A program made the translations under genes and the position numbers. Of a DNA stretch of 47,464 nt, positions 34,229 to 42,005 are shown in pieces. Source of the DNA: Variovorax soli NBRC 106424 (GTDB lineage Bacteria > Pseudomonadota > Gammaproteobacteria > Burkholderiales > Burkholderiaceae_C); assembly GCF_001591385.1 (NCBI RefSeq), contig NZ_BCUU01000036.1, positions 1 to 47,464 on the forward strand, given 5' to 3'. The notes beneath the pieces are model-generated. The model did not search any database. It saw only the letters and a list, made by a program, of their open reading frames with translations, and was not told where the DNA came from. The first letter of the stretch is position 1, and every line of letters starts with the position of its first letter.

Positions 34229-34656
34229 GGCGCGCGGCGCAACAGCGTCTCAGCGCGGGCCAATGCCAATTCGGCGCGCGCTGCGGCTTCCCGCCTGCTG
34301 GCGCTGCGACGCGGGGGCGGCGCGTTGGCCTTGCCCTTGTCTTCCAGGGCTTGCAGGCGCTGCCCGATGTGCTCGAAAACGCGCCCCAGCCCGTCGACGT
34401 CGGCGCGGGTAAGGCCGCTGGTCTTCGGTGCCGCCTCGGCGGGCTTGGGCGGGGCTACTGCGCGGCGCTGGGGCACCATGAAGCCCGACGCCAGCGCCTG
34501 CGCCAGATCGAGGCGGTGCCCGGCGACAAGATCGGTCGAACCATCAGGCAGGCGTACGACCAGCAGGCCGTCAGCGCGCCGGGTGATCGAGTCTGCTGGC
34601 GCGCGCTTGTTGCTCATCCAGCCGTTCGGGATGGTGCGGGCGTCAGCGTGGAGCAT
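34225..34656 (-). CDS. Hypothetical protein of the capsid operon
   Basis: 143 aa. The N-terminal part contains ITRRADGLLVVRLPDGSTDLVAGHRLDLAQALASGFMVP, a small beta-rich region. The C-terminal part is Arg/Ala-rich and helical (RRSASRREAAARAELALARAETLLRRAP). The start is the ATG with AAGGGG five bases upstream; it begins 8 bp after the capsid stop. It is coupled to the sigma-like gene by a 4-bp overlap. Not recognised; it could be a capsid accessory or regulator. Confidence 0.6.
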   Translation of the reverse strand: MLHADARTIPNGWMSNKRAPADSITRRADGLLVVRLPDGSTDLVAGHRLDLAQALASGFMVPQRRAVAPPKPAEAAPKTSGLTRADVDGLGRVFEHIGQRLQALEDKGKANAPPPRRSASRREAAARAELALARAETLLRRAP

Positions 34657-34664
34657 GGCGCCCC

Positions 34665-35822
34665 TTACCAAGCAACGCCGGTCAGCGCCTGCACGGCGCC
34701 ATCGGCAGCAACCCAGTCGACGGGCAGCACCAGCTTCAAGGCGGCGGCGTTCGTCTGAAAGATCGAGCGCGTCGGCGATGCCATCACGCCCGCGCCCGCG
34801 TCACCGCTCACGATCGGGCTCACCAGCCCCGCGCCAGCTTCTTCGTGCAGCAGCGTTTCGGTCGCGACGTCGATCGTCGGCACGTCCTGCCCGATGGCAA
34901 CGCCCGCGCAGTCGGCCAGAAACACCACGTCAGCGGGCACGTCTGGGCCGCTCACGATCGGGATTTTCAAGTAGCGATCGAGCATGGCGGCTTCGTCCGA
35001 GATTTCGGCGAGCGCCGCCGCGTTCAGCGTGTTCATGATCCAGACCGTGCGCGGGCTGCCGAAGCCGTTGGCGATCAGGCGCGAGAGCATGCCTTTCAGG
35101 TCTGCGCGGATATTCGCCGCCGTGGCCCCGCTGCTGACGGCAGTGTCGCCTGTAGCAATGCCGCTTTGCAGGCCCGCAGGGCGCTTGTTGTCGGCGGGCT
35201 GGTCGTCGTAGAAGATGCGATCCAGCGCCTTCGCGCTGTCGGTCATCGCGCCTTGTCGGACGACGTTCAGCATGACGTCGTCGCCTGCCGCCGCGATCAT
35301 TTCGAGGGTCGTTGTGCCGATCACGCCCAGGGTTTTCGGCGCGAGCGTTGCGGGCTGCAGTTGCAGTGCCCCGACCCGGATCGGACCGCCTTCGGCGAAG
35401 AACGCCGCCGCCAGATTGGGCGAAGTGCCGCTCGTTCGCATCGGCACGCGCAGCTTGCCCGGTCCGAACACATAGCGCTGTGCTGGCAGCAGCGCGAGCG
35501 TCGAACCTTGCTCGGCCAGGACGTCGACGAACGCCGCGACGACGGTCGGCACCAGCTCCTGCGCCCAGCCGGGGACGTTGGTCATGGCGGGGGCCTGCGC
35601 CGCGCGTGCCAGGGCGCCCACCAGCGCGCGCGTGATCTTCATGGCTTCGTTCGCGCCGCGCGCGTCCAAGGCGCTTTCGAAGCTCATGCCGCGCGCCTGG
35701 GCCTGAAAGGCAATACCGATCGAGCGCAGCAGATCGCGGGCGTAGTGGGCCGATGCGGCGCCCGCTTGATGATGGGACAGGGGCGCGCGCGTGGGCGCAA
35801 GCAGTACCGCGTTCACGGACAT
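34665..35822 (-). CDS. HK97-fold phage major capsid protein
   Basis: 385 aa. After a helical N-terminal region (to ~90), the sequence follows the HK97 capsid plan: LRVPMRTSGTSPNLAAAFFAEGGPIRVG (E-loop region), TLAPKTLGVIGTTTLEMIAAAGDDV, and a DRIFYDD...PAGLQSGIATGDT stretch. RTVWIMNTLNAAALAEI and the C-terminal RSIFQTNAAALKLVLPVDWVA complete it. A GAAGGAG site precedes the ATG by 8 bases. No protease, portal or terminase gene is adjacent. It is the second gene of the minus-strand operon 36180-34004. Confidence 0.87.
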   Translation of the reverse strand: MSVNAVLLAPTRAPLSHHQAGAASAHYARDLLRSIGIAFQAQARGMSFESALDARGANEAMKITRALVGALARAAQAPAMTNVPGWAQELVPTVVAAFVDVLAEQGSTLALLPAQRYVFGPGKLRVPMRTSGTSPNLAAAFFAEGGPIRVGALQLQPATLAPKTLGVIGTTTLEMIAAAGDDVMLNVVRQGAMTDSAKALDRIFYDDQPADNKRPAGLQSGIATGDTAVSSGATAANIRADLKGMLSRLIANGFGSPRTVWIMNTLNAAALAEISDEAAMLDRYLKIPIVSGPDVPADVVFLADCAGVAIGQDVPTIDVATETLLHEEAGAGLVSPIVSGDAGAGVMASPTRSIFQTNAAALKLVLPVDWVAADGAVQALTGVAW

Positions 35823-35898
35823 GGTCGGGACTCCTTCGTCGAAAGGGGGGACTGAGTACCGGCCCGTCCATCAAGCCGCAGGGCGAAGGGTAGGACGA

Positions 35899-36180
35899 TT
35901 ACGTGCCGTTGCGAAGGGGCTCGGCCTTCATGCTGGCGATCTGCTGATCGAGCCGTTCGACCAGTTCGGCGAGCTTCGCCGCGTGTTCGGCGTCGCCGCC
36001 TTCAACCGCCGCCGCATGCTGCAGAAGCACTTCGCGCCGCAGCGATTCGACGCTGTCATGCAGCAAGGTCTGCGCGTCGTCCAGCGCGCTGCACAGCGCT
36101 TCGTGTTGCGCTGTGAATTCCGCTTGAATCGCCTGCCGCCACGTCTCATAGCTGGATTGAGTTGGGCTGTCCGTGGTCAT
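35899..36180 (-). CDS. Small coiled-coil protein upstream of the capsid gene
   Basis: 93 aa, mostly helical with heptad-like Leu/Ala spacing (ALDDAQTLLHDSVESLRREVLLQHAAAV, then AAKLAELVERLDQQIASMKAEP). AAAGGAA precedes the ATG. Its position directly before the capsid gene and its coiled-coil nature would fit a scaffold or head accessory protein, but this is inferred from context only. Longer in-frame starts upstream run into the intergenic region and are not supported. Confidence 0.6.
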   Translation of the reverse strand: MTTDSPTQSSYETWRQAIQAEFTAQHEALCSALDDAQTLLHDSVESLRREVLLQHAAAVEGGDAEHAAKLAELVERLDQQIASMKAEPLRNGT

Positions 36181-36553
36181 GTCGTTCCTTTCAAGGTGTG
36201 CGGCTGCGCCGCATGGGTCTTCGTCAATCGCGGGAAGTTGCGGTGCCCCATGTATCTGCAAAAACGTATGGTTCTGGTGCCATCCATACGCTCCCGTGAA
36301 TAAAAAAATCTGCGCCTGAGAGCAATGCATGGTTGCCGTGTGTCTCTTGCTCTTGAACCACTGCCCCCCAAGTAGTAGTGGTACCCCCGTGTAGACCCGA
36401 CGGTGGTCGCGATACGCTGGCGGCATCATCGAACGAGGCAGCAACGTTTCTTGGTTGGACCATGGACCGGGCATCGGAAACCAACTAACCTGCGGAGAAT
36501 CCCAGCCTCGGGGTGTCCGCCGGGCACTGCCACTTGGAAACTGCGTACAGCCA
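36181..36553. promoter_or_regulatory. Divergent control region between the capsid operon and the RES operon
   Basis: 373 bp without a gene and visibly more AT-rich than the chromosome. It contains the inverted repeat CGTATGG (36265-36271)/CCATACG (36284-36290), an A-run at 36302-36308, and a partial inverted repeat TTGGTTGG...ACCAACTAA around 36451-36490 near the start of the RES operon. These are candidate operators for the divergent promoters. Confidence 0.45.
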
Positions 36554-37231
36554 ATGAAGATCAACTGGACCCTCGCCACCATCACCCACCGAATCGAGTT
36601 TCCTAGGCCGGCAGTTGGCCTAATGACGCGAGGCGCACAATTGATCGAAATGGTCGCCGATGGTTTGGGTTCAAAGTTCCCGCTTGCTTCAAGCGACATA
36701 TCTACTGTCCAATCGCCGAGGCTGCAAGACCAAGCCATCCGCTTTTCGATGTTCAACGGAATCGCAAACCTTAGGATTACGGCAGATTACGTCGAAGGAC
36801 AGTTCAGAAATCTGACTAGCGAAGCTGATATTGGTATTGCCCTTGGCGTCCAATCGTTGTTTGTGTCGATTTTAGGAGGGCATTCGCCTTCTTTGGCATC
36901 TACGACTGAAAAGCTTGTTGGCCACATTGAGTTCAATATTGAGGGAGGTGCTGCAGCCCGAGACAAATATTTCAATCTCATGACGCTGCCAGGCCGTTTG
37001 TCTCCACTGTCAAACGTGAGCTTCAGGTTTGCGTATAGTGAGACGGAGGATGGGCCTCAATCGCTCATCGACGTGGCTCCGATGTATTCAAATGCGGAAC
37101 GGCTTTTTGTTGGGTTTGATGTGAACCTCACCAATATATCTGCTCGACCTTTCGAGTCGAAGGCTCAGGCCGGCCGCGAGTTACTCGAAAGGGCACTTGA
37201 ACACGCCGGGCTTGAGCTTCCTAATGGGTGA
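36554..37231 (+). CDS. Unknown protein, first gene of the RES operon
   Basis: 225 aa from the ATG at 36554; an upstream ATG at 36455 is possible but the extra segment is not protein-like. It appears to alternate strands and helices (IRFSMFNGIANLRITADYVEGQF, ALGVQSLFVSILGG, LFVGFDVNLTNIS) and ends in a helix (QAGRELLERALEHAGLELP). Its style faintly recalls the TIGR04255-like sporadic family, an impression only. Base composition is lower in GC than the flanks. It is coupled to the next gene (stop 37231, next start 37236). Confidence 0.65.
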   Translation: MKINWTLATITHRIEFPRPAVGLMTRGAQLIEMVADGLGSKFPLASSDISTVQSPRLQDQAIRFSMFNGIANLRITADYVEGQFRNLTSEADIGIALGVQSLFVSILGGHSPSLASTTEKLVGHIEFNIEGGAAARDKYFNLMTLPGRLSPLSNVSFRFAYSETEDGPQSLIDVAPMYSNAERLFVGFDVNLTNISARPFESKAQAGRELLERALEHAGLELPNG

Positions 37232-37235
37232 TGTC

Positions 37236-37901
37236 ATGAATCTATCTGCTGCTCAAGGAACAAACGCCACGGGGGGAATTCCCCACGATGGACCAGAAGC
37301 GTCCCCGTACAAGCTCTTGGAGACGAAATCGGCGTCTTCGCTTGAATCTCTTGTGCGAACTACCACTCAAGATATCAATCTTATTTATTTCTCCGGGCAC
37401 GCCGCTACGTCTCCGCCAAGTTTGACTGACTTTCTCCAATTGAAGGGGACGGAGAAGATTTCGCGTAAAGTTATTCTTCTCGACGCTACCCTTGCAAGTC
37501 ACGTTGAACAGAGCAAGGCGGCGGCCGTCAATCCCGTGACCAGCCTTGCACCGGATCTCGCACCGGTCCGTGCGCTGGCCGCCCTACAGGACTACTGGGG
37601 CGCATCTGACAAGCAAATGAAAGCAATGTGCGGCCTCCCTCCTGAGGGTGACGACCCCTTTTCGTCAACGCTTGTTGAATATTTCGCACTGCCGGACATC
37701 AAGCTGCGCATGCGTACGCTAATGCGAATCCGATCGCGTCTGTCGGCACTATTCCAGGGCAATCGAGATAGCGAACGAAGTTGGATAAGAGCTCCATGGC
37801 CGCTGCTGAATAATTCCTCCCCGGTTGATGCTATGGTAAAGGCAGATTTGCCTACTTTGATAAGAATCGAATCGTCAGTTCGAGAATTGGCCGGAGCTTG
37901 A
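37236..37901 (+). CDS. Xre/MbcA/ParS-type antitoxin with long N-terminal extension
   Basis: 221 aa from the ATG at 37236 with GGTGA four bases upstream (in-frame ATGs also at 37224 and 37197). The C-terminal ~55 residues (RIRSRLSALFQGNRDSERSW, APWPLLNNSSPVDAM, then IESSVREL) match the toxin-binding domain of ParS/MbcA antitoxins (DUF2384). Before it, PVRALAALQDYWGASDKQMKAMCGL resembles the helical HTH region of that family. The first ~100 residues are an extra region that ordinary antitoxins of this family lack. The downstream RES-domain gene follows after 3 bp. Confidence 0.72.
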   Translation: MNLSAAQGTNATGGIPHDGPEASPYKLLETKSASSLESLVRTTTQDINLIYFSGHAATSPPSLTDFLQLKGTEKISRKVILLDATLASHVEQSKAAAVNPVTSLAPDLAPVRALAALQDYWGASDKQMKAMCGLPPEGDDPFSSTLVEYFALPDIKLRMRTLMRIRSRLSALFQGNRDSERSWIRAPWPLLNNSSPVDAMVKADLPTLIRIESSVRELAGA

Positions 37902-37904
37902 AAA

Positions 37905-38519
37905 GTGTTGGAGGTGTTGACTCGACAAAACGAGACGATTCAACGTTGGCGTCTGGGCAACTCGCGATTGAGGACACAGGTGTTTAACGAGCTGGGCATT
38001 TCTGAAGGGGATTTCGCCCGCAACAGCGCCTTTTTTGACATTGACGATTACACCCCTTCGGACTACCTTAAGTGGGTCTTCGATGAACTAGGGCAAGCAA
38101 GCCAAAGGCCGAGCCGGTTCACCGATGGAAGCATTCCAGTGCTGTACACCGCTGCGGAATCCGATACAGCGCTCGCAGAGAAGGTGCATTGGCTTCCACC
38201 GGAAGGGGGCCCCAGTATGTATGTGCAGCTTGTCACGGTCGACGCGCAAGCGACTACAAAGGACCTGCATCTCATCGATCCGAGGCCGGCGTGCCTTACC
38301 GGTGAGGCTGCTACGGGCGCTTATGCCCAGTGTCTTGCGATCACCCAAGAAGCAATTGCCGATCAGCTTCACGGGTTTCACACGCCGTCAGCGCGCAGGG
38401 ACGGTGGCACCTGTACTCCCATACTCTCCAAGACGTCGGTGCTTGCGATGACGGAAGTCCAGTACGTCAGATTTGATTTTGATGAGGCCCAAGCACGCTG
38501 GAACGCAGTGTTCCTGTAG
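37905..38519 (+). CDS. RES-domain toxin
   Basis: 204 aa starting at a GTG with GGAG eight bases upstream. The three signature residues of RES toxins are present in order: Arg71 in PSRFTDGSIPVLYTA, Glu92 in TALAEK, and Ser162 in TPSARRDGGTC. Known RES toxins (ParT, MbcT) modify or consume NAD+ or ADP-ribosylate targets. The N-terminal 60 residues are longer than in minimal family members. It is separated by only 3 bp from the ParS/Xre-like antitoxin gene, the canonical antitoxin-first order. Confidence 0.75.
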   Translation: MLEVLTRQNETIQRWRLGNSRLRTQVFNELGISEGDFARNSAFFDIDDYTPSDYLKWVFDELGQASQRPSRFTDGSIPVLYTAAESDTALAEKVHWLPPEGGPSMYVQLVTVDAQATTKDLHLIDPRPACLTGEAATGAYAQCLAITQEAIADQLHGFHTPSARRDGGTCTPILSKTSVLAMTEVQYVRFDFDEAQARWNAVFL

Positions 38520-38620
38520 TGTCAGTTGCGCTCTGGACCGGTGCGCTGATGTGGCGGCGCCGTAATTTGTCCGCTGATCATATGTCGAGACAGTAATGGT
38601 TCCGTGCCCCAAGGGAGCAC

Positions 38621-38765
38621 GCCGCTTTGACGCCTTTCGCCGCTTTGACACCGCCTTTGCACCGCTTCGACGTTTGGCGAGGGAAAGGGGAAGGAAACCC
38701 CCGGTGCACCGCATGCACGGGGTTCTTTTCCCTTAAGGCGTTCAAGCGGCTTTTGTGAAAGCGGC
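38621..38765. repeat. Iteron-like GCCGCTTTGAC repeats, possible replication origin
   Basis: GCCGCTTTGAC occurs at 38621-38631 and 38639-38649, with ACCGCTTCGAC at 38661-38671 (two mismatches). Inverted relatives are GTTCAAGCGGC at 38740-38750 and GTGAAAGCGGC at 38755-38765. The repeats lie directly downstream of the primase/RepA-like genes. Repeats of this kind next to replication genes are typical of iteron origins. Confidence 0.5.
38698..38730 (+). terminator. Intrinsic terminator of the RES operon
   Basis: CCCC-G-GTGCA hairpin with TGCAC-GGGG (loop CCGCA, one bulged G), followed by TTCTTTTCC. It lies about 180 bp after the RES toxin stop on the same strand. Confidence 0.6.
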
Positions 38766-38801
38766 AAAGCGCCCAAAAACACTGCCGCATTTACGCGCCG
38801 C

Positions 38802-40175
38802 TTAAACACCGCCGTCCCCTGCGCGGCGCTTGCCGCTGGTCATCGCCGCGCTTTTCTGCGCATTCCAGGCGGCAACCGTCACGATGGTTTCAGGCAGCGA
38901 TTCGCCGCGTCGCAGCGGGTGCAGGTATTCGCGCGCGCCGCGTTCACCGGCATCCGGTCGGCGACATGGGATCAGCAAGCCGCGATCGGTCAGGTCGTCG
39001 ATTATGGCTTTCGCGTCGCGATCGGAAACGCCCATGTGCTCGCGCAATAGCGCCTTGAGCGTGTGAACGCTGTTCATGCGCCCGCCATCGAGCAAGCTGC
39101 GCGCGTAGTTCAGCGCTTGTTCGGCGCGCGCATCGAAGTGTTCGGCGGCACTGACCTGGGCGCGCCGACCCGGTTCGATCCGTTCCAGTGCATAGCCTTC
39201 GCGCTCGAAAAACAGATGCTGCGGCGCGGGCGGCGCGAAGCTGCATTTCGCGATCGCCAGTTCGAGGGCGCTGCGCCCGGGCGGCAGATCGCGCCCGAGC
39301 GTCTTGCGCCAGGTCTCGGCGTCCGCAGGATGGGCGACCCAGACATGGCGCGCGCCATCGGCAAAACTTGAACCGCCCCGATTGCTGTATTGCCCGAAAT
39401 TGCGTTCTCTGGCCGGTCCTTGTCCGGTGTGCGTGGCGTAGACGACGGCGCATTGCAGGTTGTGGATCAACACCCGCGCGCTCGCGACCAGCGCCTGTTC
39501 GGCATCGTTCGTTCGCCCTTCGCCGACGCCGAAGCTGATCGCGGGATCGAGTAGCACGGCGATCGGCTGACCATCTTTGCCCTGCGCCTGCGCTTCGGCG
39601 ACGATCTGATAAGGGGCAACGGATGGCACGACCATGTCGCGTTCGATCGTCGCAAGGCGAAGCGTCCCCGTCGTCGCGTCGCTGATGCGAAGGCGCTGCA
39701 CGCACAGCTCGATTTCGCGGGGCGTCAACGCCATCGCCCGCATAACGCGAAGCTGCCGCGCAAGAAGCAACTCCCTGCCGTCTTCGGCGCTCACCAGCAG
39801 CACCACGCCGGGCCGAAGGATGGGATGCCCGAAGAAGGGGCGCCCGGTGGAGATGCAGATCGCCAGCCACAGCAGTAGCGTCGTCTTTCCGGTGCCCCCG
39901 GGCGCGGCCAGCAGCAGCAGATCAGCCCACAGCAGCCCTTGAATGATTTCGGGCGGGGTGAGCCGGGCGGCGCTCAGTTCGTCCAGCGTCGCGGCCTGCG
40001 GCCACGTCCACGGGGCAGGCATCGCCGCTGGTGGCACGGTCCCGGGGCCAGGATCGAGCCCACCGAAGCGATACAGGTCAGCGGTGCCGTCGTGGCCGTT
40101 GCCGATCTGGCGCGCCTGTGCGGCCACGGCGTCGTCGACGCGCTGCGCTGCCGTTCTGGGCGGGTTCGGCTTCAT
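38802..40175 (-). CDS. RepA-like AAA ATPase/replicative helicase
   Basis: 457 aa. The P-loop is APGGTGKTTLLLWLA (about residues 80-94), the Walker B-like strand is PIAVLLDPAIS, and a sensor-type strand reads AVVYATHTGQGPARERNFG. The layout is that of the RSF1010 RepA/AAA_25 helicase family. The C-terminus has a winged-helix segment (HTLKALLREHMGVSDRDAKAIIDDLTDRGLL). The ATG at 40175 overlaps the TGA of the CHC2 primase gene (ATGA) and has GGATGAG upstream; an ATG at 40190 is also in frame. Together with the primase it forms the replication module. Confidence 0.85.
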   Translation of the reverse strand: MKPNPPRTAAQRVDDAVAAQARQIGNGHDGTADLYRFGGLDPGPGTVPPAAMPAPWTWPQAATLDELSAARLTPPEIIQGLLWADLLLLAAPGGTGKTTLLLWLAICISTGRPFFGHPILRPGVVLLVSAEDGRELLLARQLRVMRAMALTPREIELCVQRLRISDATTGTLRLATIERDMVVPSVAPYQIVAEAQAQGKDGQPIAVLLDPAISFGVGEGRTNDAEQALVASARVLIHNLQCAVVYATHTGQGPARERNFGQYSNRGGSSFADGARHVWVAHPADAETWRKTLGRDLPPGRSALELAIAKCSFAPPAPQHLFFEREGYALERIEPGRRAQVSAAEHFDARAEQALNYARSLLDGGRMNSVHTLKALLREHMGVSDRDAKAIIDDLTDRGLLIPCRRPDAGERGAREYLHPLRRGESLPETIVTVAAWNAQKSAAMTSGKRRAGDGGV

Positions 40176-40642
40176 GTCGGGCTCATCCATGACCAAATCG
40201 TGTGAACGCGCCTTGCCGCCACCAGCAGCCGCGCGCGATCTGCATCGGTGAGGGCGACGCCCTGATGAACGTTCAGTGCCGCCACGACGACCAGCAGCAG
40301 TTCGTCGCCGAACACTTCCAAGGCATCGCGCGGGCTGAATGGAGTTGGACGGCGGCGCGGCTTCGCGGGGTCGCGCGGGTGACTTGTCCAGGCGCCGAGG
40401 TCTTTGGCAGCTCGGACAAAGCCGACGCCGTGATGGGCCTGATGGAAGCTGACAAGGTCGCCGCCACGGGCGCCGCATCCGGCCATGCAGATGAAGGCAC
40501 CCGATTCAACGTTCACGCGCAGGCTGCTGCCGGAGCCGTGGAACGGGCAAGCGGTCGAACGCCACTTGCCGCGCCCGGTCAGCGTGAAGCCCTCGGCCTC
40601 GAAGTAGTCCAGCGGGGCTGGAAGACGGTCGCGGTGAAACAC
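40172..40642 (-). CDS. CHC2 zinc-finger primase-like protein
   Basis: 156 aa. The zinc-binding primase N-terminal domain reads STACPFHGSGSSLRVN...FICMAGCGARGGDLVSFHQ, i.e. CPxH...CxxxC followed by the GGDxxxF signature. No catalytic TOPRIM domain is present, so it is a short primase zinc-finger protein of the kind paired with helicases in integrated elements. The start is a GTG at 40642. The 4-bp overlap with the RepA-like gene indicates coupling. Confidence 0.82.
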   Translation of the reverse strand: MFHRDRLPAPLDYFEAEGFTLTGRGKWRSTACPFHGSGSSLRVNVESGAFICMAGCGARGGDLVSFHQAHHGVGFVRAAKDLGAWTSHPRDPAKPRRRPTPFSPRDALEVFGDELLLVVVAALNVHQGVALTDADRARLLVAARRVHTIWSWMSPT

Positions 40643-40651
40643 GTCGTTCGC

Positions 40652-40885
40652 CTATCGATGCTGCCCATGGATGGGCGCAGGCGGCGTCGGTGCGCACCAG
40701 CGGGGCCAGGGCGCGGTCGTCCAGGCCCCGCGCCAGCGCCTTCGATCGGCTTCGGCCAGGGCTTGGCGATGTTGACGGCTGCGCAGCGTCGACGTCGACG
40801 GCGGGCGGGTGTTGGTTGATGCCATTGCGTGCTTTCGTGCAATGGCCGGGGCTTTGCGCGCGATGGCATCGGGCTTTAGACTCAT
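40652..40885 (-). CDS. Small basic protein, uncertain
   Basis: 77 aa ending 9 bp before the primase start. The N-terminus contains a repeated AIARK unit (DAIARKAPAIARKHAMAS), encoded by an internally repetitive stretch that also forms an inverted repeat GCCATTGC (40821-40828)/GCAATGGC (40839-40846). The rest is Arg/Pro/Trp-rich. The ribosome-binding site is weak. It may be a leader gene of the primase operon or non-coding. Confidence 0.35.
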   Translation of the reverse strand: MSLKPDAIARKAPAIARKHAMASTNTRPPSTSTLRSRQHRQALAEADRRRWRGAWTTAPWPRWCAPTPPAPIHGQHR

Positions 40886-40917
40886 GCCCGGTTTCGACGA
40901 CCTGCATGAGCGACGAA

Positions 40918-40960
40918 GGCCGGGTGCTGTGCTGCGGCGCAGCCCCGGCCTTTAATTTTT
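40918..40960 (+). terminator. Plus-strand intrinsic terminator without a plus-strand gene
   Basis: GGCCGGG (40918-40924) pairs with CCCGGCC (40944-40950), with inner GCTG/CAGC pairing, followed by TTTAATTTTT. All annotated genes around it run on the minus strand, so it would end an antisense transcript across the primase 5' region, unless it works as a bidirectional element. Confidence 0.5.
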
Positions 40961-41210
40961 GATGCCTACGATCGGCGGCAGCCCGTTCTCCGCGATGCCG
41001 AGCCAGAACCTGCGCGTCTGGATTAGCGAATAGATCGCTTTCGATCCAGGGCGATCGCCGCCCAGGATCGGGCGCGGCGCGTCCGGGTGTTCATCCAGAA
41101 TCTTGCCGGCGCGGGCGTTTCCGATGGGCGTGGCCTGCGCCACAACGTCGTCGCGCGTTCCGAACAGCGGGTCGAAGGGAAGGGGGGGGGCGCGGGGCTT
41201 TGGTGTTCAT
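40952..41210 (-). pseudogene. Small gene frameshifted at a nine-C tract (phase-variable or disrupted)
   Basis: An ATG at 41210 opens MNTKAPRPP and then meets a run of nine C (plus-strand G at 41182-41190). With one C fewer, the frame continues as LPFDPLFGTRDDVVAQATP and on to a stop at 40952, giving a coherent 85-aa protein. As written, only the downstream part from a GTG at 41143 (63 aa) is open. The downstream part includes SKAIYSLIQTRRFWLGIAE, which has the look of a small HTH protein such as an excisionase or AlpA-like regulator, unproven. The indel could be real, phase variation, or a sequencing error. Confidence 0.5.
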
Positions 41211-41295
41211 GGCCCGGCACGATGCCGAACCAAGAACGTCCAGTGAACCCCGCTTTTGCCGGACATTTTTTTGCAGTCCGTGCGCCCTGCAGAAA

Positions 41296-41330
41296 TGAAA
41301 AAAGCCCGAACGGTCCGAAGACCTTCGGGC
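41296..41330 (-). terminator. Intrinsic terminator of the integrase operon
   Basis: On the minus strand, GCCCGAA-GGTC-TTCG-GACC-G-TTCGGGC is followed by TTTTTTC, a strong long hairpin with U-tract 19 bp after the stop of the 218-aa gene. Confidence 0.85.
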
Positions 41331-41348
41331 ATTTGTGGATTTGCAAAG

Positions 41349-42005
41349 CTATTGTTTTCGCGAATCCGATTCGGCCGCTCGGCCGTCGTCCAGCAACTGC
41401 CGTTGATCTAGGGCGCCCGGTTGACCGTGATATTTCGCGGCGATTTCCTGGGCAATTTCATCCTTCGACTTTTCGCCCTTTGGCGTTCTTCCCGACTTGC
41501 CCCTGCGATGCTCGGTGCGTTCGAGGAATTCCGCAATCATCAAGCCCCGCACTGATGCAACCCGATCGAAAACATCGCTCAAGTCGAACGGCGGCACGGT
41601 GCGCGTCACGTAATCTTCAAGGTCCGATCTGCCAATGCATGGTGCGAATCCGGTGAAACGGAAACGCTCTGGAATGCCTGCCCGGTCCCGCAATGTCGCC
41701 ATGATCGTGTCGCGGTCGGCCTGGGCGAATGGCGGCATCGGGCAGCGATCGAAGCTATAGGGCGGCACTTCCACGCGGGCCCACAAGTCGGCGTCAGACA
41801 GCCCGTTGTGATCGGCTTCGAACGCCGCGACTCTTTCTTGAAACTGCCGATGCTGCACGCTGCGAGAAAGCTCGCCGAAGTAGTCGCACAGCAGCTCATA
41901 GATTGCTGCGTTCCCTTGTGCCAGAACGCGCGCAATGTCATCGGCAGCCATGTGCCGATCGCCGCTCAACCGCTTGTCCAGCAGGGCGCGGCGTAGATCG
42001 GTCAT
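41349..42005 (-). CDS. Hypothetical protein translationally coupled to the integrase
   Basis: 218 aa. Its ATG overlaps the integrase TGA (ATGA). It is mostly helical, with acidic and basic segments (IARVLAQGNAAIYELLCDYFGELSRSVQHRQF; VRGLMIAEFLERTEHRRGKSGRTPKGEKSKDEIAQ) and an aromatic-rich middle (PYSFDRCPMPPF). It has no signal or membrane segment. Not recognised. Position suggests an integration, excision or immunity accessory, which is inference. Confidence 0.65.
   Translation of the reverse strand: MTDLRRALLDKRLSGDRHMAADDIARVLAQGNAAIYELLCDYFGELSRSVQHRQFQERVAAFEADHNGLSDADLWARVEVPPYSFDRCPMPPFAQADRDTIMATLRDRAGIPERFRFTGFAPCIGRSDLEDYVTRTVPPFDLSDVFDRVASVRGLMIAEFLERTEHRRGKSGRTPKGEKSKDEIAQEIAAKYHGQPGALDQRQLLDDGRAAESDSRKQ

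Larger units (their letters stand above)
38520..38801. other. Convergent intergenic region with terminator and iteron-like repeats
   Basis: 282 bp between the RES toxin stop and the RepA-like ATPase stop. No gene was seen. It holds the iteron-like GCCGCTTTGAC cluster and a plus-strand terminator, each listed separately. Confidence 0.6.

Noticed and set aside
35899..36756. A 285-aa protein starting far upstream of the 93-aa coiled-coil gene
   Set aside because: The upstream part covers the divergent control region and the 5' end of the opposite-strand gene. AAAGGAA and the ATG at 36180 give a better start.
38621..38765. CRISPR array
   Set aside because: Repeats are only 11 bp, imperfect, unevenly spaced and in both orientations. 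No cas gene is present; an iteron-type reading fits better.
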